Assembly: GCA_027486795.1 (NCBI GenBank)
Contig: JAIXOI010000037.1
Location: forward strand, 82,489-146,488
Direction: 5' to 3'
Length of the DNA: 64,000 bases
From: Sphingobacteriales bacterium
Lineage (GTDB): Bacteria; Bacteroidota; Bacteroidia; Chitinophagales; CAIOSU01
Shown: in pieces, positions 38,365 to 47,645 of the stretch
How positions within the stretch are numbered: the first letter of the stretch is position 1
How the letters are laid out: each line of letters begins with the position of its first letter
Position numbers and translations under genes: made by a program
Notes under the pieces: model-generated
The model's database searches: none
What the model saw: only the letters and a program-made list of their open reading frames with translations
What the model was told of the DNA's origin: nothing

Positions 38365-40245
38365 TTAATCCAAAGCAGCAGCGCTGGACGTTTCTTTCGG
38401 CCACCACTCATACAACTTGTACCTTAGGGTTTCTTGCACTACTTTAAGTGCACACACGTTAATGGCCCAACCTTCGGGTATTTCACTACTATCGCCACAA
38501 GGGCTGTTGGCTTGCTTACGTACCATAATCAAAACCGGGCGGTTGTCCATCAACTTTATCATATCGGCGCTTATGCCACGCCCTTGAAACAAACCTGTTA
38601 AACCCAACGCTTGGTACTCGGCCGTACGCGACATTTGGCAGGCCATGAGGGGTAGTTTCCATGCCAGCGAAAACTGCATACTTTCGCGAGCGACTTCTTC
38701 CTGAGGGTCCATGGTTATCGGGTAGTTCTCGCTACCCACATGGTAAAACGGTATGGGCAATATGGCCTGGTACCGCGCCGCATCAACGGCATCAAACTCT
38801 TGAGTAGCGGCTTTCAATTGGCTTTCGGCAAAAGGGTTAGGGGTATAAATGTTGTTGTAAAACCGCAACATATCTGATACATCTACCAACATCAAGAAAA
38901 ACACTAGCAGTGGCACAAAGGCAGGTATACTGCCGCGCCTATGGGCCAAATACCACAGCAAAAACAAATTTACCACCCAAATAAAGGGCCATACAAACCT
39001 ACCCAAGCCTCGAAACTGGGTAATGCGTGGGTATATGTGCTTTAAATGGCTAAAAAGGCTCATAAAGTTGTACATCGACCTTTTGCCGCCTAAGGGAATG
39101 TGCTCATTGAGTGCAATAAATAGCAGCATAAGGGCACCAACCCCAAAAAACAACCAAAACCAACCGATGCTTGTGGTTATTCTAAAACTAGGCCATTGCC
39201 GTTTTTGATAACTTTTGTAACCGCCCCAAACCAACAACATCAAAAAACCATACAGGGCACCTGCCCCCCAATACGAGTGCGACTCTAACCCCCCGCTAAA
39301 CTCAATATTGAAAACAAACTGAAAACTATTAAACCAGTATGGGGCAAACATATCGGTAAAGCGCAGCGCCCAGCCGCTAACCCCGTAGCCATTGTTGGCT
39401 ACCAACCTAAAATCATAGTACCCATCGGTAAGCCTTATCAACCCAAATACCGCCACAACCGAAACACCTGCTACCAGCGCTGCCGACAACATAGGCAGCC
39501 ACGGAATTTGGCGCTTAAATACACTATAGATACAATGACCTGCCAAGTAAAAGCCCACCCAAAGCAGTAGCATTACCAAAAAATACAAATGGCAAAAGGC
39601 CGATACTATGACCACCAGAGCTATAATGAGACTCCAGATAAGTACCTCGCGCAGTTTACGGGCCAATAGATGGCTGTGTAAATGCAACATGCCCAAAACC
39701 AACAACAACAATGCCCAGCTAAAGCCCAAATTGCTGCACCCCAGCGCATAGCGCATTATTTGTGGATGAAGCCAAACTAAACACAACGAGCCTAAAAACA
39801 CCCACAGGGCTGGCAGCCCCAACTTGCGCAAAATAAAAAAAAGCGCAATAGTGGATAGCCAAATACCCGCAAATATTACCCAATGGAAAACAGCCGTAAA
39901 ATATCCCTCGAGATTAACCACATTTAAGTGCACCCAGCGCACGACAGCGGCTATAATGGGTGTGTTATCGGTATAGTAGATGTAATCGCCATAAGGGTGG
40001 TTCATACCGGTAAAAAATCGGTATTCAACGGTATCGGGCTGGTTAACGTACCAATTGTAGGTGTAATAATTCTTTACGCCATCCCAATTGTTGACAAAAG
40101 TGTTCTGCTCTGGGTGGGTAATTATCTTGTTGAACGCTACCAACATCAACAGCCCTTGCACCACAAGCAACAAGGCTAGCTGCCGCCATTTATGCTCGTG
40201 TAATGGGTAAATTGCCGAGTATAATCGGTTGAAGGTAGCTTTCAT
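38365..40245 (-). CDS. Large membrane protein, GT-C-like, paralogue of 35270-37549
   Basis: The 626-residue protein has about 12 hydrophobic segments. Shared elements with the paralogue are NNWDGVKNYYTYNWYV in the first loop, MNHPYGDYIYYTDNTPIIAA, LHPQIMRYALG, FRGLGRFVWPF, AILPIPFYHVGSEN and MACQMSRTAEYQA. It ends shortly after the conserved block and lacks the extra beta-rich C-terminal part of the paralogue. The first loop acidic residues could be catalytic as in GT-C enzymes; function is inferred only from topology and from the GT2 gene between the pair. Confidence 0.7.
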   Translation of the reverse strand: MKATFNRLYSAIYPLHEHKWRQLALLLVVQGLLMLVAFNKIITHPEQNTFVNNWDGVKNYYTYNWYVNQPDTVEYRFFTGMNHPYGDYIYYTDNTPIIAAVVRWVHLNVVNLEGYFTAVFHWVIFAGIWLSTIALFFILRKLGLPALWVFLGSLCLVWLHPQIMRYALGCSNLGFSWALLLLVLGMLHLHSHLLARKLREVLIWSLIIALVVIVSAFCHLYFLVMLLLWVGFYLAGHCIYSVFKRQIPWLPMLSAALVAGVSVVAVFGLIRLTDGYYDFRLVANNGYGVSGWALRFTDMFAPYWFNSFQFVFNIEFSGGLESHSYWGAGALYGFLMLLVWGGYKSYQKRQWPSFRITTSIGWFWLFFGVGALMLLFIALNEHIPLGGKRSMYNFMSLFSHLKHIYPRITQFRGLGRFVWPFIWVVNLFLLWYLAHRRGSIPAFVPLLVFFLMLVDVSDMLRFYNNIYTPNPFAESQLKAATQEFDAVDAARYQAILPIPFYHVGSENYPITMDPQEEVARESMQFSLAWKLPLMACQMSRTAEYQALGLTGLFQGRGISADMIKLMDNRPVLIMVRKQANSPCGDSSEIPEGWAINVCALKVVQETLRYKLYEWWPKETSSAAALD

Positions 40246-40270
40246 CCCTTTTAATAAGACCGCAAATATA

Positions 40271-41200
40271 CTACTTTGGCAATTCTATGGCGTACTTCTT
40301 GCCTATGGCATTGGTAAGCTTGTTGCTACGCAACCAAGGGTTTAGCAATTTTACCATTTTGTAATTGGTGCCTTGCTCAATGGCAAATGCAGCCAAATCG
40401 TTTACCGCAGTATCAACTACTACCGTGCGGGTAGGTATAGCATCATAAAGGTCTTCGCTTTCCAGATAGAATCCGTATTGCTTAGGGCTATTAAAAATTT
40501 CTTTTAATGCAATAATCCTAAACACATACCTAGAGGTTTCTTCATTTAGGTATAAATCAAAGTAACTGGTCATTTTCTGGCCTTCCATTATCTTTCTCAG
40601 ACCGTTGTTGCCCATGTTGTAGGCTGCAGCGGCCAATGCCCAGCTACCAAACTCTGCTTTAGTGGTTTTAAGGTAGGTGCATGCGGCACGTGTGGCTTTC
40701 TCCAAATGAAAGCGCTCGTCAACCTCTTCATTTATTTCGAGGCCAAAATTAGAGCCAGTACCTTCCAAAAACTGCCATACCCCGGCCGCCTTACTTGGTG
40801 AAATAACGTTTTTCAATCCACTCTCGGCCAATGCCAAGTACTTAAAATCTTCAGGTAGGCCTTCTTCCTTTAATATCCGTTCTATTAAAGGAAACGAGCG
40901 GTTCTTAAGCTTAAACATGGCCAACGAGTTGGAGTGCCAAAAAGCATTTACCTGCATTTCCCTATCCAACCGTTCGCGTACATCAAATATATCCAAGGGC
41001 ACCACTTCACCTGCAAAATCTACATATTTGGGTAGTTTCACTGGCAGTATTTTAATTGATACAGGGCCAGGTTTTACATCATCGGCATTGTTGGCAGCAT
41101 TGGCATCGGTGCTACCAATATTAGAAGCTAAAATGAAGCTCAGCAATACGATATTGAGCACCACCAGTGCAATAGATACTGGTTGTTTCATAGTATTCAA
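40271..41200 (-). CDS. Lytic transglycosylase, SLT domain
   Basis: The 309-residue protein has an N-terminal membrane or signal segment (residues 8-26) and a soluble lytic transglycosylase domain at about 110-230. Visible are YLALAESGL with the catalytic Glu, SPSKAAGVWQFLEGTG, and LAAAAYNMGNNGL. The end (MVKLLNPWLRSNKL, then YAIELPK) resembles the linker to a LysM-like unit, as in MltD. It cleaves peptidoglycan with 1,6-anhydro product formation in the periplasm. It lies 2 bases after the DUF2480 gene. Confidence 0.88.
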   Translation of the reverse strand: MNTMKQPVSIALVVLNIVLLSFILASNIGSTDANAANNADDVKPGPVSIKILPVKLPKYVDFAGEVVPLDIFDVRERLDREMQVNAFWHSNSLAMFKLKNRSFPLIERILKEEGLPEDFKYLALAESGLKNVISPSKAAGVWQFLEGTGSNFGLEINEEVDERFHLEKATRAACTYLKTTKAEFGSWALAAAAYNMGNNGLRKIMEGQKMTSYFDLYLNEETSRYVFRIIALKEIFNSPKQYGFYLESEDLYDAIPTRTVVVDTAVNDLAAFAIEQGTNYKMVKLLNPWLRSNKLTNAIGKKYAIELPK

Positions 41201-41202
41201 TT

Positions 41203-41718
41203 TTACTTTGGTTGTTTATATATTGGCACCGTTGAGCATGGCTCGCCATACATTAAACTCTTTACCACTGGCAATAATTGTGTACTAATGGCTAAATATG
41301 CCTCGGCTGGTATGTCCCTATCGCCGCATCCTTTAATTACTAATCGGGCCCCTTCGTATTTCTTTGGGTCTATTTTTGCAATAGCGTTCAGCAACAGGGC
41401 ATTTTCTACGTCCACAGCGCTACCATACACTACCTGCTTAGCAACGGGCTGCAGATAGCTTGCCAACAACATGTATGCCCACTTGGGTATCAATGCATCG
41501 GCCGAACAGTGTACCGCCACAACCTGGCCTTGGTACAATTGCCAATCGGTTTGTTTCAATTGCTCTCTAAATGGCTTCTCCATCAATACCAAGCCTTGGA
41601 CTAGTAACGGCTTCATATCAAACACCAAAATAGGTTGCTTGGGTAGCAAATCTGCTAGGTCCAATGTAGTCAACCCGCTTTCGGCAACTCGGTTTATCAA
41701 TGGTGTTTCTTGCGTCAT
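41203..41718 (-). CDS. DUF2480 family protein
   Basis: The 171-residue cytosolic protein matches the Bacteroidota family DUF2480 along its whole length: NRVAESGLTTLDLADLLP, VFDMKPLLVQGLVLMEKPFR, VAVHCSADALIPKWAYML, and the diagnostic end VVKSLMYGEPCSTVPIYK. No activity is known. The gene is 2 bases upstream of the lytic transglycosylase gene, so the two are likely cotranscribed. Cysteines in HCSAD, KGCGD and EPCSTVP are conserved in type and could bind metal, which is inference. Confidence 0.85.
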   Translation of the reverse strand: MTQETPLINRVAESGLTTLDLADLLPKQPILVFDMKPLLVQGLVLMEKPFREQLKQTDWQLYQGQVVAVHCSADALIPKWAYMLLASYLQPVAKQVVYGSAVDVENALLLNAIAKIDPKKYEGARLVIKGCGDRDIPAEAYLAISTQLLPVVKSLMYGEPCSTVPIYKQPK

Positions 41719-41747
41719 AAACTATCAATACCGCTCTATAATAAACG

Positions 41748-41776
41748 AAAAGGGCAGCTAAAAAAGCCGCCCTTTT
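41748..41776 (-). terminator. Terminator of the PpiD-like gene
   Basis: AAAAGGGCAGCT pairs with AGCCGCCCTTTT (12 bp, one mismatch, 5-base loop). On the minus strand it lies 45 bases after the stop codon and runs into TCGTTTATTAT. Confidence 0.65.
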
Positions 41777-41820
41777 GCTATAGCAAACAACAAATATGCT
41801 GTTATAAGTTCAAATTGCAA

Positions 41821-43950
41821 TTAATAAAACTTGTAGCGCTCATCAACCACCTCGGCATTTTTCTCCAAGGCATTGAAGAACAAAGATTCTACTTGGCTTT
41901 GTAAGCTAAATCCTTGCATTTGTTTTTCCATGCCCAATGCATCTTCGGCAAGCGTACCAGGTTTGGTGCTGGTAATCTTGATAACGTACACGCCACTTTT
42001 GCCTACAATAGGCTTAGAAACCTGACCTTGTGCCAAACCCAACGAAGCACCTGCAACGCTAGGCTCGCTAACCGAACCAACAGTGTTGTTGTTTAAGTTT
42101 AGGTTTTGGGCTTGGTTTACGGTAGTGCCGTTTTTATTGGCAATACTGGTCAAGTCCTTATCCGAGCCAATTTTCTCTTTCAATAAATCGGCTTTCTTCT
42201 GGGTCTTAACGGCTAATTCCAGTTGGGTTCGTACCTCGTCAATAGTAGGCACACCACCTGATACTGCTTCTTTTACCAAGGCTACAACATACTTGCCATC
42301 CAATACTACCGGAGGCAAAACATCACCTTTTTCGGCATTGTAAGCTGATTTTACCAACTCGCGAGCACTACCTATACCTACAATAACATTATCACTCTTC
42401 TTAATTTTTACGCTGGTTTGAATGCTAACGCCTTTTTCGGCACTGAATAAGGCGGCAGTATTGTGCGCTGCAAAAAATTCGTTGGCCTGATCGTAGTAAA
42501 TCTTCTCTGTCTCTTTGCCCGCAAGTATTGGCTTGGTCAAAAATGCTACGTTAACGGCAACCTTAGTTGGTGTAGAAGTTTTGGCGTAAGCTATTTGAAC
42601 TAAACCGGTGTTATCGTAGAATAATACGGCTTTATCTTGCGATTGATAGAACAACAATTGGCCTTGAACGTAAGGAGATACCAGTGTGGTTTCGCCTGGT
42701 TTAACCCAACCCAGCACGCCGTTAGTTGCTGCATTTACAATATTTACTGAGTCAGAACCGTAAGTTGCATACAAATCGGCAAACTTAAGGGTGCCTTCAT
42801 TTATCTGCTTCACCAAGGTATCTGCCATTTTCACTAGGCTATCCATTTGCTCATTGCTGGTAGCCCTAAAATTTATCACGGCCACTTCTACCGAATCGGG
42901 AAGCATTTTGCGGTCGACCAACTTGGCAACGGTAAACAAGCCTTTTTCAAGATAAGGGCCAAGATAACTAGCAGTATCAACTACAAAAAAGGTATCGGCT
43001 ATAGCCGATTTAGCTGCTAACTCTTCACGGGTAAGGTATTCGCCCAAATATTTGGTTTCAGAGTTGCGGTTTATGAATGCTGAATCGTTTTTAGACGTCT
43101 TAAGCAAGCTGAACATTGTATCTAGTTCCTCGGCGGCCTTGGCAGTATCTATAGCAGAAGGCACTACAGTAAAGGTCACATAATCAACCACACGGTATTC
43201 GTCTTGCTCAAACTCGGCTTGGTGCTCATTTAAATAACTCTTCAAATCACTATCAGTAATCTTAATTTGGTCGTCGGATACACTAGAAAACGGCAAATAA
43301 ACATACTCTACGTTTACACTAGCATTTTTAAATCCGGCAAGAGCGGTGGCATACCACTTTGGCACATATACCGATTGTTTTAACAAGGTGGTGTATTTGC
43401 TCTCTAAACGCTCTTTGATAAGGGCTTGCTCAAAATTGGTCCAGCGAGCACGTTTCTCTTCGGCAGTTCCATTAGCATCAGCCACATCTAGGTTGTCGAT
43501 GTAATTTTGAACAGCCAAGCCATTGAATTGTCCAGTACTAGGGTCGGTAAAGTTTTGGGCAATGTAAGGGTGTGGGTTTGGGCCAAAGAACATTTGATAA
43601 ATTTCATCTTTGGTAACCGCTAGTCCCAATTTTTCAAATTCGCGAGATAATAGCTTTTCGCGAACCAATTCGTTCCAGGTTTGCTCTCGCAAAGTACCCA
43701 TTTCTTCTTCGCTCACATCGGTTTTACCGTTTTGAAGCGAATAGCTTTGCATGTTCTTATCGAGCTTAATACTAAACTCATTGTAAGAAATGGCTTCGCC
43801 ATCAACCGAACCTGCATCGTTGCTAGTAGCCTGAAACATACTGTTGCCGGTGCCTAAGGCATCGCCCAACAAGAAAAGAACAATGGCAAATGCGATTCCG
43901 CCCACCAAAACGTATCCGAATCTTTCGCGGATAGTCATTATAACTCCCAT
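41821..43950 (-). CDS. Membrane-anchored PpiD/SurA-like peptidyl-prolyl isomerase
   Basis: The 709-residue protein has one N-terminal membrane segment (MTIRERFGYVLVGGIAFAIV), a SurA_N-type helical chaperone region at about 40-240 (VDGEAISYNEFSIKL, FEKLGLAVTKDEIYQMFFG), a parvulin-like domain at about 340-450 (LPDSVEVAVINFRATS, then GVLGWVKPGETTLVSPYV) and a C-terminal helical part closing the chaperone lobe. It resembles PpiD, a foldase for outer-membrane proteins at the periplasmic face. The ATG four codons downstream is an alternative start. It is downstream of the CNNM-family gene. Confidence 0.87.
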   Translation of the reverse strand: MGVIMTIRERFGYVLVGGIAFAIVLFLLGDALGTGNSMFQATSNDAGSVDGEAISYNEFSIKLDKNMQSYSLQNGKTDVSEEEMGTLREQTWNELVREKLLSREFEKLGLAVTKDEIYQMFFGPNPHPYIAQNFTDPSTGQFNGLAVQNYIDNLDVADANGTAEEKRARWTNFEQALIKERLESKYTTLLKQSVYVPKWYATALAGFKNASVNVEYVYLPFSSVSDDQIKITDSDLKSYLNEHQAEFEQDEYRVVDYVTFTVVPSAIDTAKAAEELDTMFSLLKTSKNDSAFINRNSETKYLGEYLTREELAAKSAIADTFFVVDTASYLGPYLEKGLFTVAKLVDRKMLPDSVEVAVINFRATSNEQMDSLVKMADTLVKQINEGTLKFADLYATYGSDSVNIVNAATNGVLGWVKPGETTLVSPYVQGQLLFYQSQDKAVLFYDNTGLVQIAYAKTSTPTKVAVNVAFLTKPILAGKETEKIYYDQANEFFAAHNTAALFSAEKGVSIQTSVKIKKSDNVIVGIGSARELVKSAYNAEKGDVLPPVVLDGKYVVALVKEAVSGGVPTIDEVRTQLELAVKTQKKADLLKEKIGSDKDLTSIANKNGTTVNQAQNLNLNNNTVGSVSEPSVAGASLGLAQGQVSKPIVGKSGVYVIKITSTKPGTLAEDALGMEKQMQGFSLQSQVESLFFNALEKNAEVVDERYKFY

Positions 43951-44023
43951 GTGTACCGTGGATTTTTAAACAAAGTGCAAATTAAACTGATTATCATGTA
44001 AAAACAAAATAAGTGCTTGACGC

Positions 44024-45331
44024 CTAGGCGTCTGGTTTAAGCACCTTGAGCTTCACGGTATTAATGCGCGTGTCGCTAACGCTGATCATTTTGAACTGGA
44101 AACGGCCAATAATAATCAACTCATCCATCTCTGGTATGTCTTCGTGGTTTGATACCACAAAGCCCGAAAGTGTTTCGTAATCGCCTTCTGGCAGGTCGAG
44201 GTTATACTTTTCGTTCAGGTAATCTATTTCTAGCCTGCCCGAGAAGATATATTCGTCGCCAGCTATTTGGCGCTCAATAAAATCCTCTGAATCGTGCTCG
44301 TCATTTATCTCCCCGAATATTTCTTCCAAAATATCTTCGAGAGTAACTATGCCTGCAGTGCCGCCAAACTCATCGACCACCCAAGCAATGCTTTTATGTT
44401 CTTTGGTAAAATGGTTAAGTAAGCTTCGTGCGCCCATGCTTTCCGGTATCACTTTTATCGGAAAAAGTAGCTCACGTATGCTGGTTGGGCCCTTTAGCAA
44501 ATCGAAGTGATGCACGTATCCTAAAATATGATCTATATCCTCTTCATAAACAATCAGTTTAGAGTGCTTTGATTGCAAGAATTTGTCCTTAAGGTCTTCA
44601 ATAGTATCTGATACCTCTACGGCCTCAATTTCGGTGCGGGGCACCATGCACTCGCGCACTTTTACTTCGGTAAGCGACATGGCACGTTCAAATATATCGG
44701 TATTGAGTTGCTCATCATCTTCTTCTTTGTCGTTGCGAACAAACTGCTTTATAAAATCTTCTAAATCAACTTTGCCGTAAATTGGCACATTGTTCTTGGT
44801 ATTTACTTTTAGTAGCTTTTCTAGGAACAAATGCGACAACCAAGTGATGAACATAACTGGCCACCGGAGCAAAAAATCGACCACTAGCATGGGTACGGCC
44901 ATAACTTGAAGTGCACCCTCGGGGTTGATTCGAAAAACGGTTTTAGGCAAAAACTCTCCGAAAATAAGTACCAATATGGTAGTAAAAATGGTTTGTATTA
45001 TCAGCACCAACGCTTGGTAATCATGCCCAGCTGCCCCAAACCATGATTGCAATTGGGCTTCAATACTTGGCTCTAACAATGGTGCAGTTATCATACCAAG
45101 GAAGATAAGTGCAATATTGTTGCCCAATAGGGTCATTCCCAAAAAGCGAGACGGGTCGTTTACGAATTTGGCAATAGTACCGCTAGTAAATCCCCCTTGC
45201 GATTTCAAGAGCTCCAATTTGAGCTTATTGGCACTGATAAAAGCCATCTCAACACCCGAAAAAAAGGCCGAGAATAAAAGGGCAATAATTATTAGTACTA
45301 TGTCGATTTCCAAAGTGGTGTTAAGATACAA
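44024..45331 (-). CDS. CNNM/CorC (HlyC) family protein
   Basis: The 435-residue protein has the DUF21 membrane domain (three or four segments in residues 1-190, FFSGVEMAFISANKLKLELLK), two CBS domains at about 205-330 (VRECMVPRTEIEAVE, AWVVDEFGGTAGIVTLEDILEEIFGEI is the joining region) and a CorC C-terminal domain. GldE, a gliding-associated protein of this phylum, has the same layout, but ordinary magnesium or cobalt efflux homologues do too. It lies in an envelope gene block, 21 bases after the small membrane protein gene. Confidence 0.87.
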   Translation of the reverse strand: MYLNTTLEIDIVLIIIALLFSAFFSGVEMAFISANKLKLELLKSQGGFTSGTIAKFVNDPSRFLGMTLLGNNIALIFLGMITAPLLEPSIEAQLQSWFGAAGHDYQALVLIIQTIFTTILVLIFGEFLPKTVFRINPEGALQVMAVPMLVVDFLLRWPVMFITWLSHLFLEKLLKVNTKNNVPIYGKVDLEDFIKQFVRNDKEEDDEQLNTDIFERAMSLTEVKVRECMVPRTEIEAVEVSDTIEDLKDKFLQSKHSKLIVYEEDIDHILGYVHHFDLLKGPTSIRELLFPIKVIPESMGARSLLNHFTKEHKSIAWVVDEFGGTAGIVTLEDILEEIFGEINDEHDSEDFIERQIAGDEYIFSGRLEIDYLNEKYNLDLPEGDYETLSGFVVSNHEDIPEMDELIIIGRFQFKMISVSDTRINTVKLKVLKPDA

Positions 45332-45352
45332 GTTAAAACTAACTCTTTAAGT

Positions 45353-45577
45353 TTACTTTTTATCTCTGTTTGCACGGTCTTGAAAACGCCTGCTGCGCCG
45401 CGCTCCAAAAATAAACATTACCACAAACAATGAGCAAATTATATAAAACATTGGGCCATTGCCCGTTTCAACAGGTTGTTCGCTGCGCAACATACCCAAC
45501 ATACCATAGGCAAACAAGCCGATAGCAAGCAAATAGGCTGGTATATCAAATATCCTATTCCACATTGGGGTCGTCAA
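45353..45577 (-). CDS. Two-pass membrane protein of 74 residues
   Basis: The protein has two hydrophobic segments (about 13-29 and 43-59) and a basic tail (ARRSRRFQDRANRDKK). I do not recognise a family. Its start lies 23 bases inside the 3' end of lptC in another frame, and it ends 21 bases before the CNNM-family gene, so it belongs to the same transcript. Translational coupling to lptC is likely. Confidence 0.72.
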   Translation of the reverse strand: MTTPMWNRIFDIPAYLLAIGLFAYGMLGMLRSEQPVETGNGPMFYIICSLFVVMFIFGARRSRRFQDRANRDKK

Positions 45578-46127
45578 TAGTGGTTATCATTTTCACGTTT
45601 CGCACTGTATACTCGCTAAAGTCTTCGTTGGCATCAAAGCCATAGCCAATAATTTCCTCGTCAATGGTGGTTACTTTTACAAACTTATCGGAAGTAATTT
45701 TTTTCGATTTTCGGCTCCACCATAGCTCCTCGCTATTCAACTTCTCACCTTTGATGTTAATGAGCACCACATTGTCGCGCACCATAACTTCTTCTTTCTT
45801 TTCGTGCGAAATGCCATACTTGGCACTCATTTTACTCTCAATTTCCATTTGGGCGTTGTAGTTGTATACCGTTAGCCCTTCTGGGTATTCCATAAAGTCA
45901 TCGTTGTCTTTAGTACCTCTAATCATCATTGGGGCAATAATTCGAGCCTTAATTTGGCCCATTTCGCTATACACTACCTCTACTTCGCGGGCTATTTCTA
46001 GGTTAGCCGCTTCGTTAGGCACTAGCTCTTCTATTTTGGTATCTTCGGCACTACAGCCCACCAACAAGCCTGCCAAGGTTAGCATGCAACAAAAAGACAA
46101 AAATCGACTGTTTTTGAAACGTATCAA
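45555..46127 (-). CDS. lptC: LptC-like LPS export lipoprotein
   Basis: LptC passes LPS from the LptBFG extractor to LptA in the periplasm. Starting at the TTG at 46127 the protein has 190 residues, with a lipobox LLVGC (Cys25) and then the LptC/OstA-like beta region (YSEMGQIKARIIAPMMIRG, YNYNAQMEIESKMSAKYGI, RDNVVLINIKGEKLNSEELWW). The frame is open for 50 codons upstream, but that part is not LptC-like and runs through a terminator hairpin, so TTG is chosen. This start codon is part of a TTGATAC heptamer array. A lipoprotein instead of a membrane helix is usual in this phylum. Confidence 0.83.
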   Translation of the reverse strand: MIRFKNSRFLSFCCMLTLAGLLVGCSAEDTKIEELVPNEAANLEIAREVEVVYSEMGQIKARIIAPMMIRGTKDNDDFMEYPEGLTVYNYNAQMEIESKMSAKYGISHEKKEEVMVRDNVVLINIKGEKLNSEELWWSRKSKKITSDKFVKVTTIDEEIIGYGFDANEDFSEYTVRNVKMITTIDDPNVE

Positions 46128-46160
46128 GTAATGAGTATCTAGTATCAAGTACAAAATAAT
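46121..46160. repeat. Heptamer array, GTATCAA-type, over the lptC start
   Basis: Units GTATCAA, GTAATGA, GTATCTA, GTATCAA, GTACAAA follow without gap from 46121. The first unit read on the minus strand (TTGATAC) contains the lptC TTG start codon. Two more units (GTATCTA, GTATCTA) lie at 46247-46260. The same heptamer is the unit of the array at 54438-54491. Confidence 0.6.
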
Positions 46161-46178
46161 GAATCCCTTTAAAATAAA

Positions 46179-46215
46179 AGGCACAAAACACAATGCATCC
46201 ATGTGCTTTGTGCCT
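46179..46215 (-). terminator. Terminator of the TPR-protein gene
   Basis: AGGCACAAA and TTTGTGCCT form a 9-bp stem closed by a partly paired 19-base loop. On the minus strand it lies between the TPR gene and lptC and is followed by TTTTATTTTAAA. Confidence 0.6.
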
Positions 46216-46300
46216 CTACGATTTATAAATAACGTTCCCATAAATGGGTATCTAGTATCTATTTTCTCTTGAAGCAATCTTGTGCTACTTTATACTAAAA

Positions 46301-47629
46301 TTAGTCGTTCAAGCAGCGCACTATGGTAGTTTCGTTTATCCAACAACCTACTTTAAATGCGTCTCCGTCTTTCAAGTTGCGAAAAAAACATTCGCCTTTA
46401 GCGGGCATATCCTGCTTGGCATCGGTAATTTTTTTATTCGCTTCAGCAGTTACGGAAGGGTCAATTGATTTTGCTTTCTCATACATATCAAGAGCAACCC
46501 AAACAATTACTTGACTCTCGAAACCGGTACCTGAGCTGCAAAGCTTGCCGCTAGCCCGATACAAGTCGCCGATAAGCAAATACGGATTGCCACTAGGCTT
46601 CAATTGCACCGACTTAATGGCACTAGCTCGGGCACTGCTAAAGTCGCCGTTGCGTTGCTGTATTTTGGCAATCTCCAAGTGGTACTTGGCCTTACTTTCG
46701 TTATCAGATGACAGTTCGAGCGCTTTGTTGGCATACTTCAATGCCTCGCCGTACTTTCCATCGTTGTAAGCACTATAGTATAATATGCGGTAAATGCTTT
46801 CGCTAGGCTTTTGCAACAACAATTTCTCGGCTACTTCCAAAAACAAAGGGTCGCTGGTGCAACGGAGGCTGTAAAATTGCTTAAACAACTTGCCAATAAC
46901 CGCTGTGTCATTCGGGTTGGCATCGTATTGTTTTCGCAGAATAGGCTTAATCACTTCGCAACTCAAAAACGGGCCCATCCGCTCAGTTATTTGGGCAAGT
47001 GCGGCATTGTATTTAGCGGCTTTGTTACTTGCAGCGTTGCGTTCTACCAATTCTACCACTTTCATGTACCTATTAACCATGGCAATGGTATCCAATTCAC
47101 CCTTTATCAACGACTTTTCTACAGTAATCATGTACGGGAACAGCAACAAATCTTCGATTTTGTCGCCTTCTTTCTCCAAAGCGGTGTCAAAAGCCTTCAA
47201 GGTGCCAGATACATTGGCAGGGGTAAGCGAGTACATGTCATAAGCCTTACGACCATAGCCTGCGCCAAAACAACGGATACGGCCATCGTACATTTTAAGT
47301 ATAGTATTTACATACTCTTGCTTCTGGGCAGCATCGGTGCTTTTGCTAAGCAAGTATTTGTAAATATATACCCCATCAACATAGGTGGTTTGACGTGCAC
47401 CAGGTGCAAGGTCTATTAAGGTTTTTAAATACGGCAAGGCACCTTTATAATTACCTTGTTTCATAAATTCGCGGTACAGCGTGTAAGCTTCTTGAGCTTT
47501 ATCGGGCTCAGCGCCCCACTCAGGAGTACATGGCACTTCGTTTTGTGCCAGAGCAGCATGGAAACCCATCGTTCCCACTATCATTACTACAGCAATTACA
47601 AAATGTTTCAAAGCTGTTGTTTTACTCAA
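46301..47629 (-). CDS. Secreted tetratricopeptide-repeat protein
   Basis: The 442-residue protein has a signal peptide (cleaved after about HAALAQ, residue 29) and helical repeats. Clear TPR units are EAYTLYREFMKQGNYKGALPYLKTLIDLAP near 45-80 and a group at about 275-400 (ALKYANKALELSSDNESKAKYHLEIAKIQ, SARASAIKSVQLKPSG). Four or more cysteines could form disulfides. A periplasmic scaffold role is likely, partner unknown. It lies 16 bases after the outer-membrane protein gene, and a hairpin terminator follows. Confidence 0.82.
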   Translation of the reverse strand: MSKTTALKHFVIAVVMIVGTMGFHAALAQNEVPCTPEWGAEPDKAQEAYTLYREFMKQGNYKGALPYLKTLIDLAPGARQTTYVDGVYIYKYLLSKSTDAAQKQEYVNTILKMYDGRIRCFGAGYGRKAYDMYSLTPANVSGTLKAFDTALEKEGDKIEDLLLFPYMITVEKSLIKGELDTIAMVNRYMKVVELVERNAASNKAAKYNAALAQITERMGPFLSCEVIKPILRKQYDANPNDTAVIGKLFKQFYSLRCTSDPLFLEVAEKLLLQKPSESIYRILYYSAYNDGKYGEALKYANKALELSSDNESKAKYHLEIAKIQQRNGDFSSARASAIKSVQLKPSGNPYLLIGDLYRASGKLCSSGTGFESQVIVWVALDMYEKAKSIDPSVTAEANKKITDAKQDMPAKGECFFRNLKDGDAFKVGCWINETTIVRCLND

Positions 47630-47645
47630 AATTGAGTTTTAGTGT

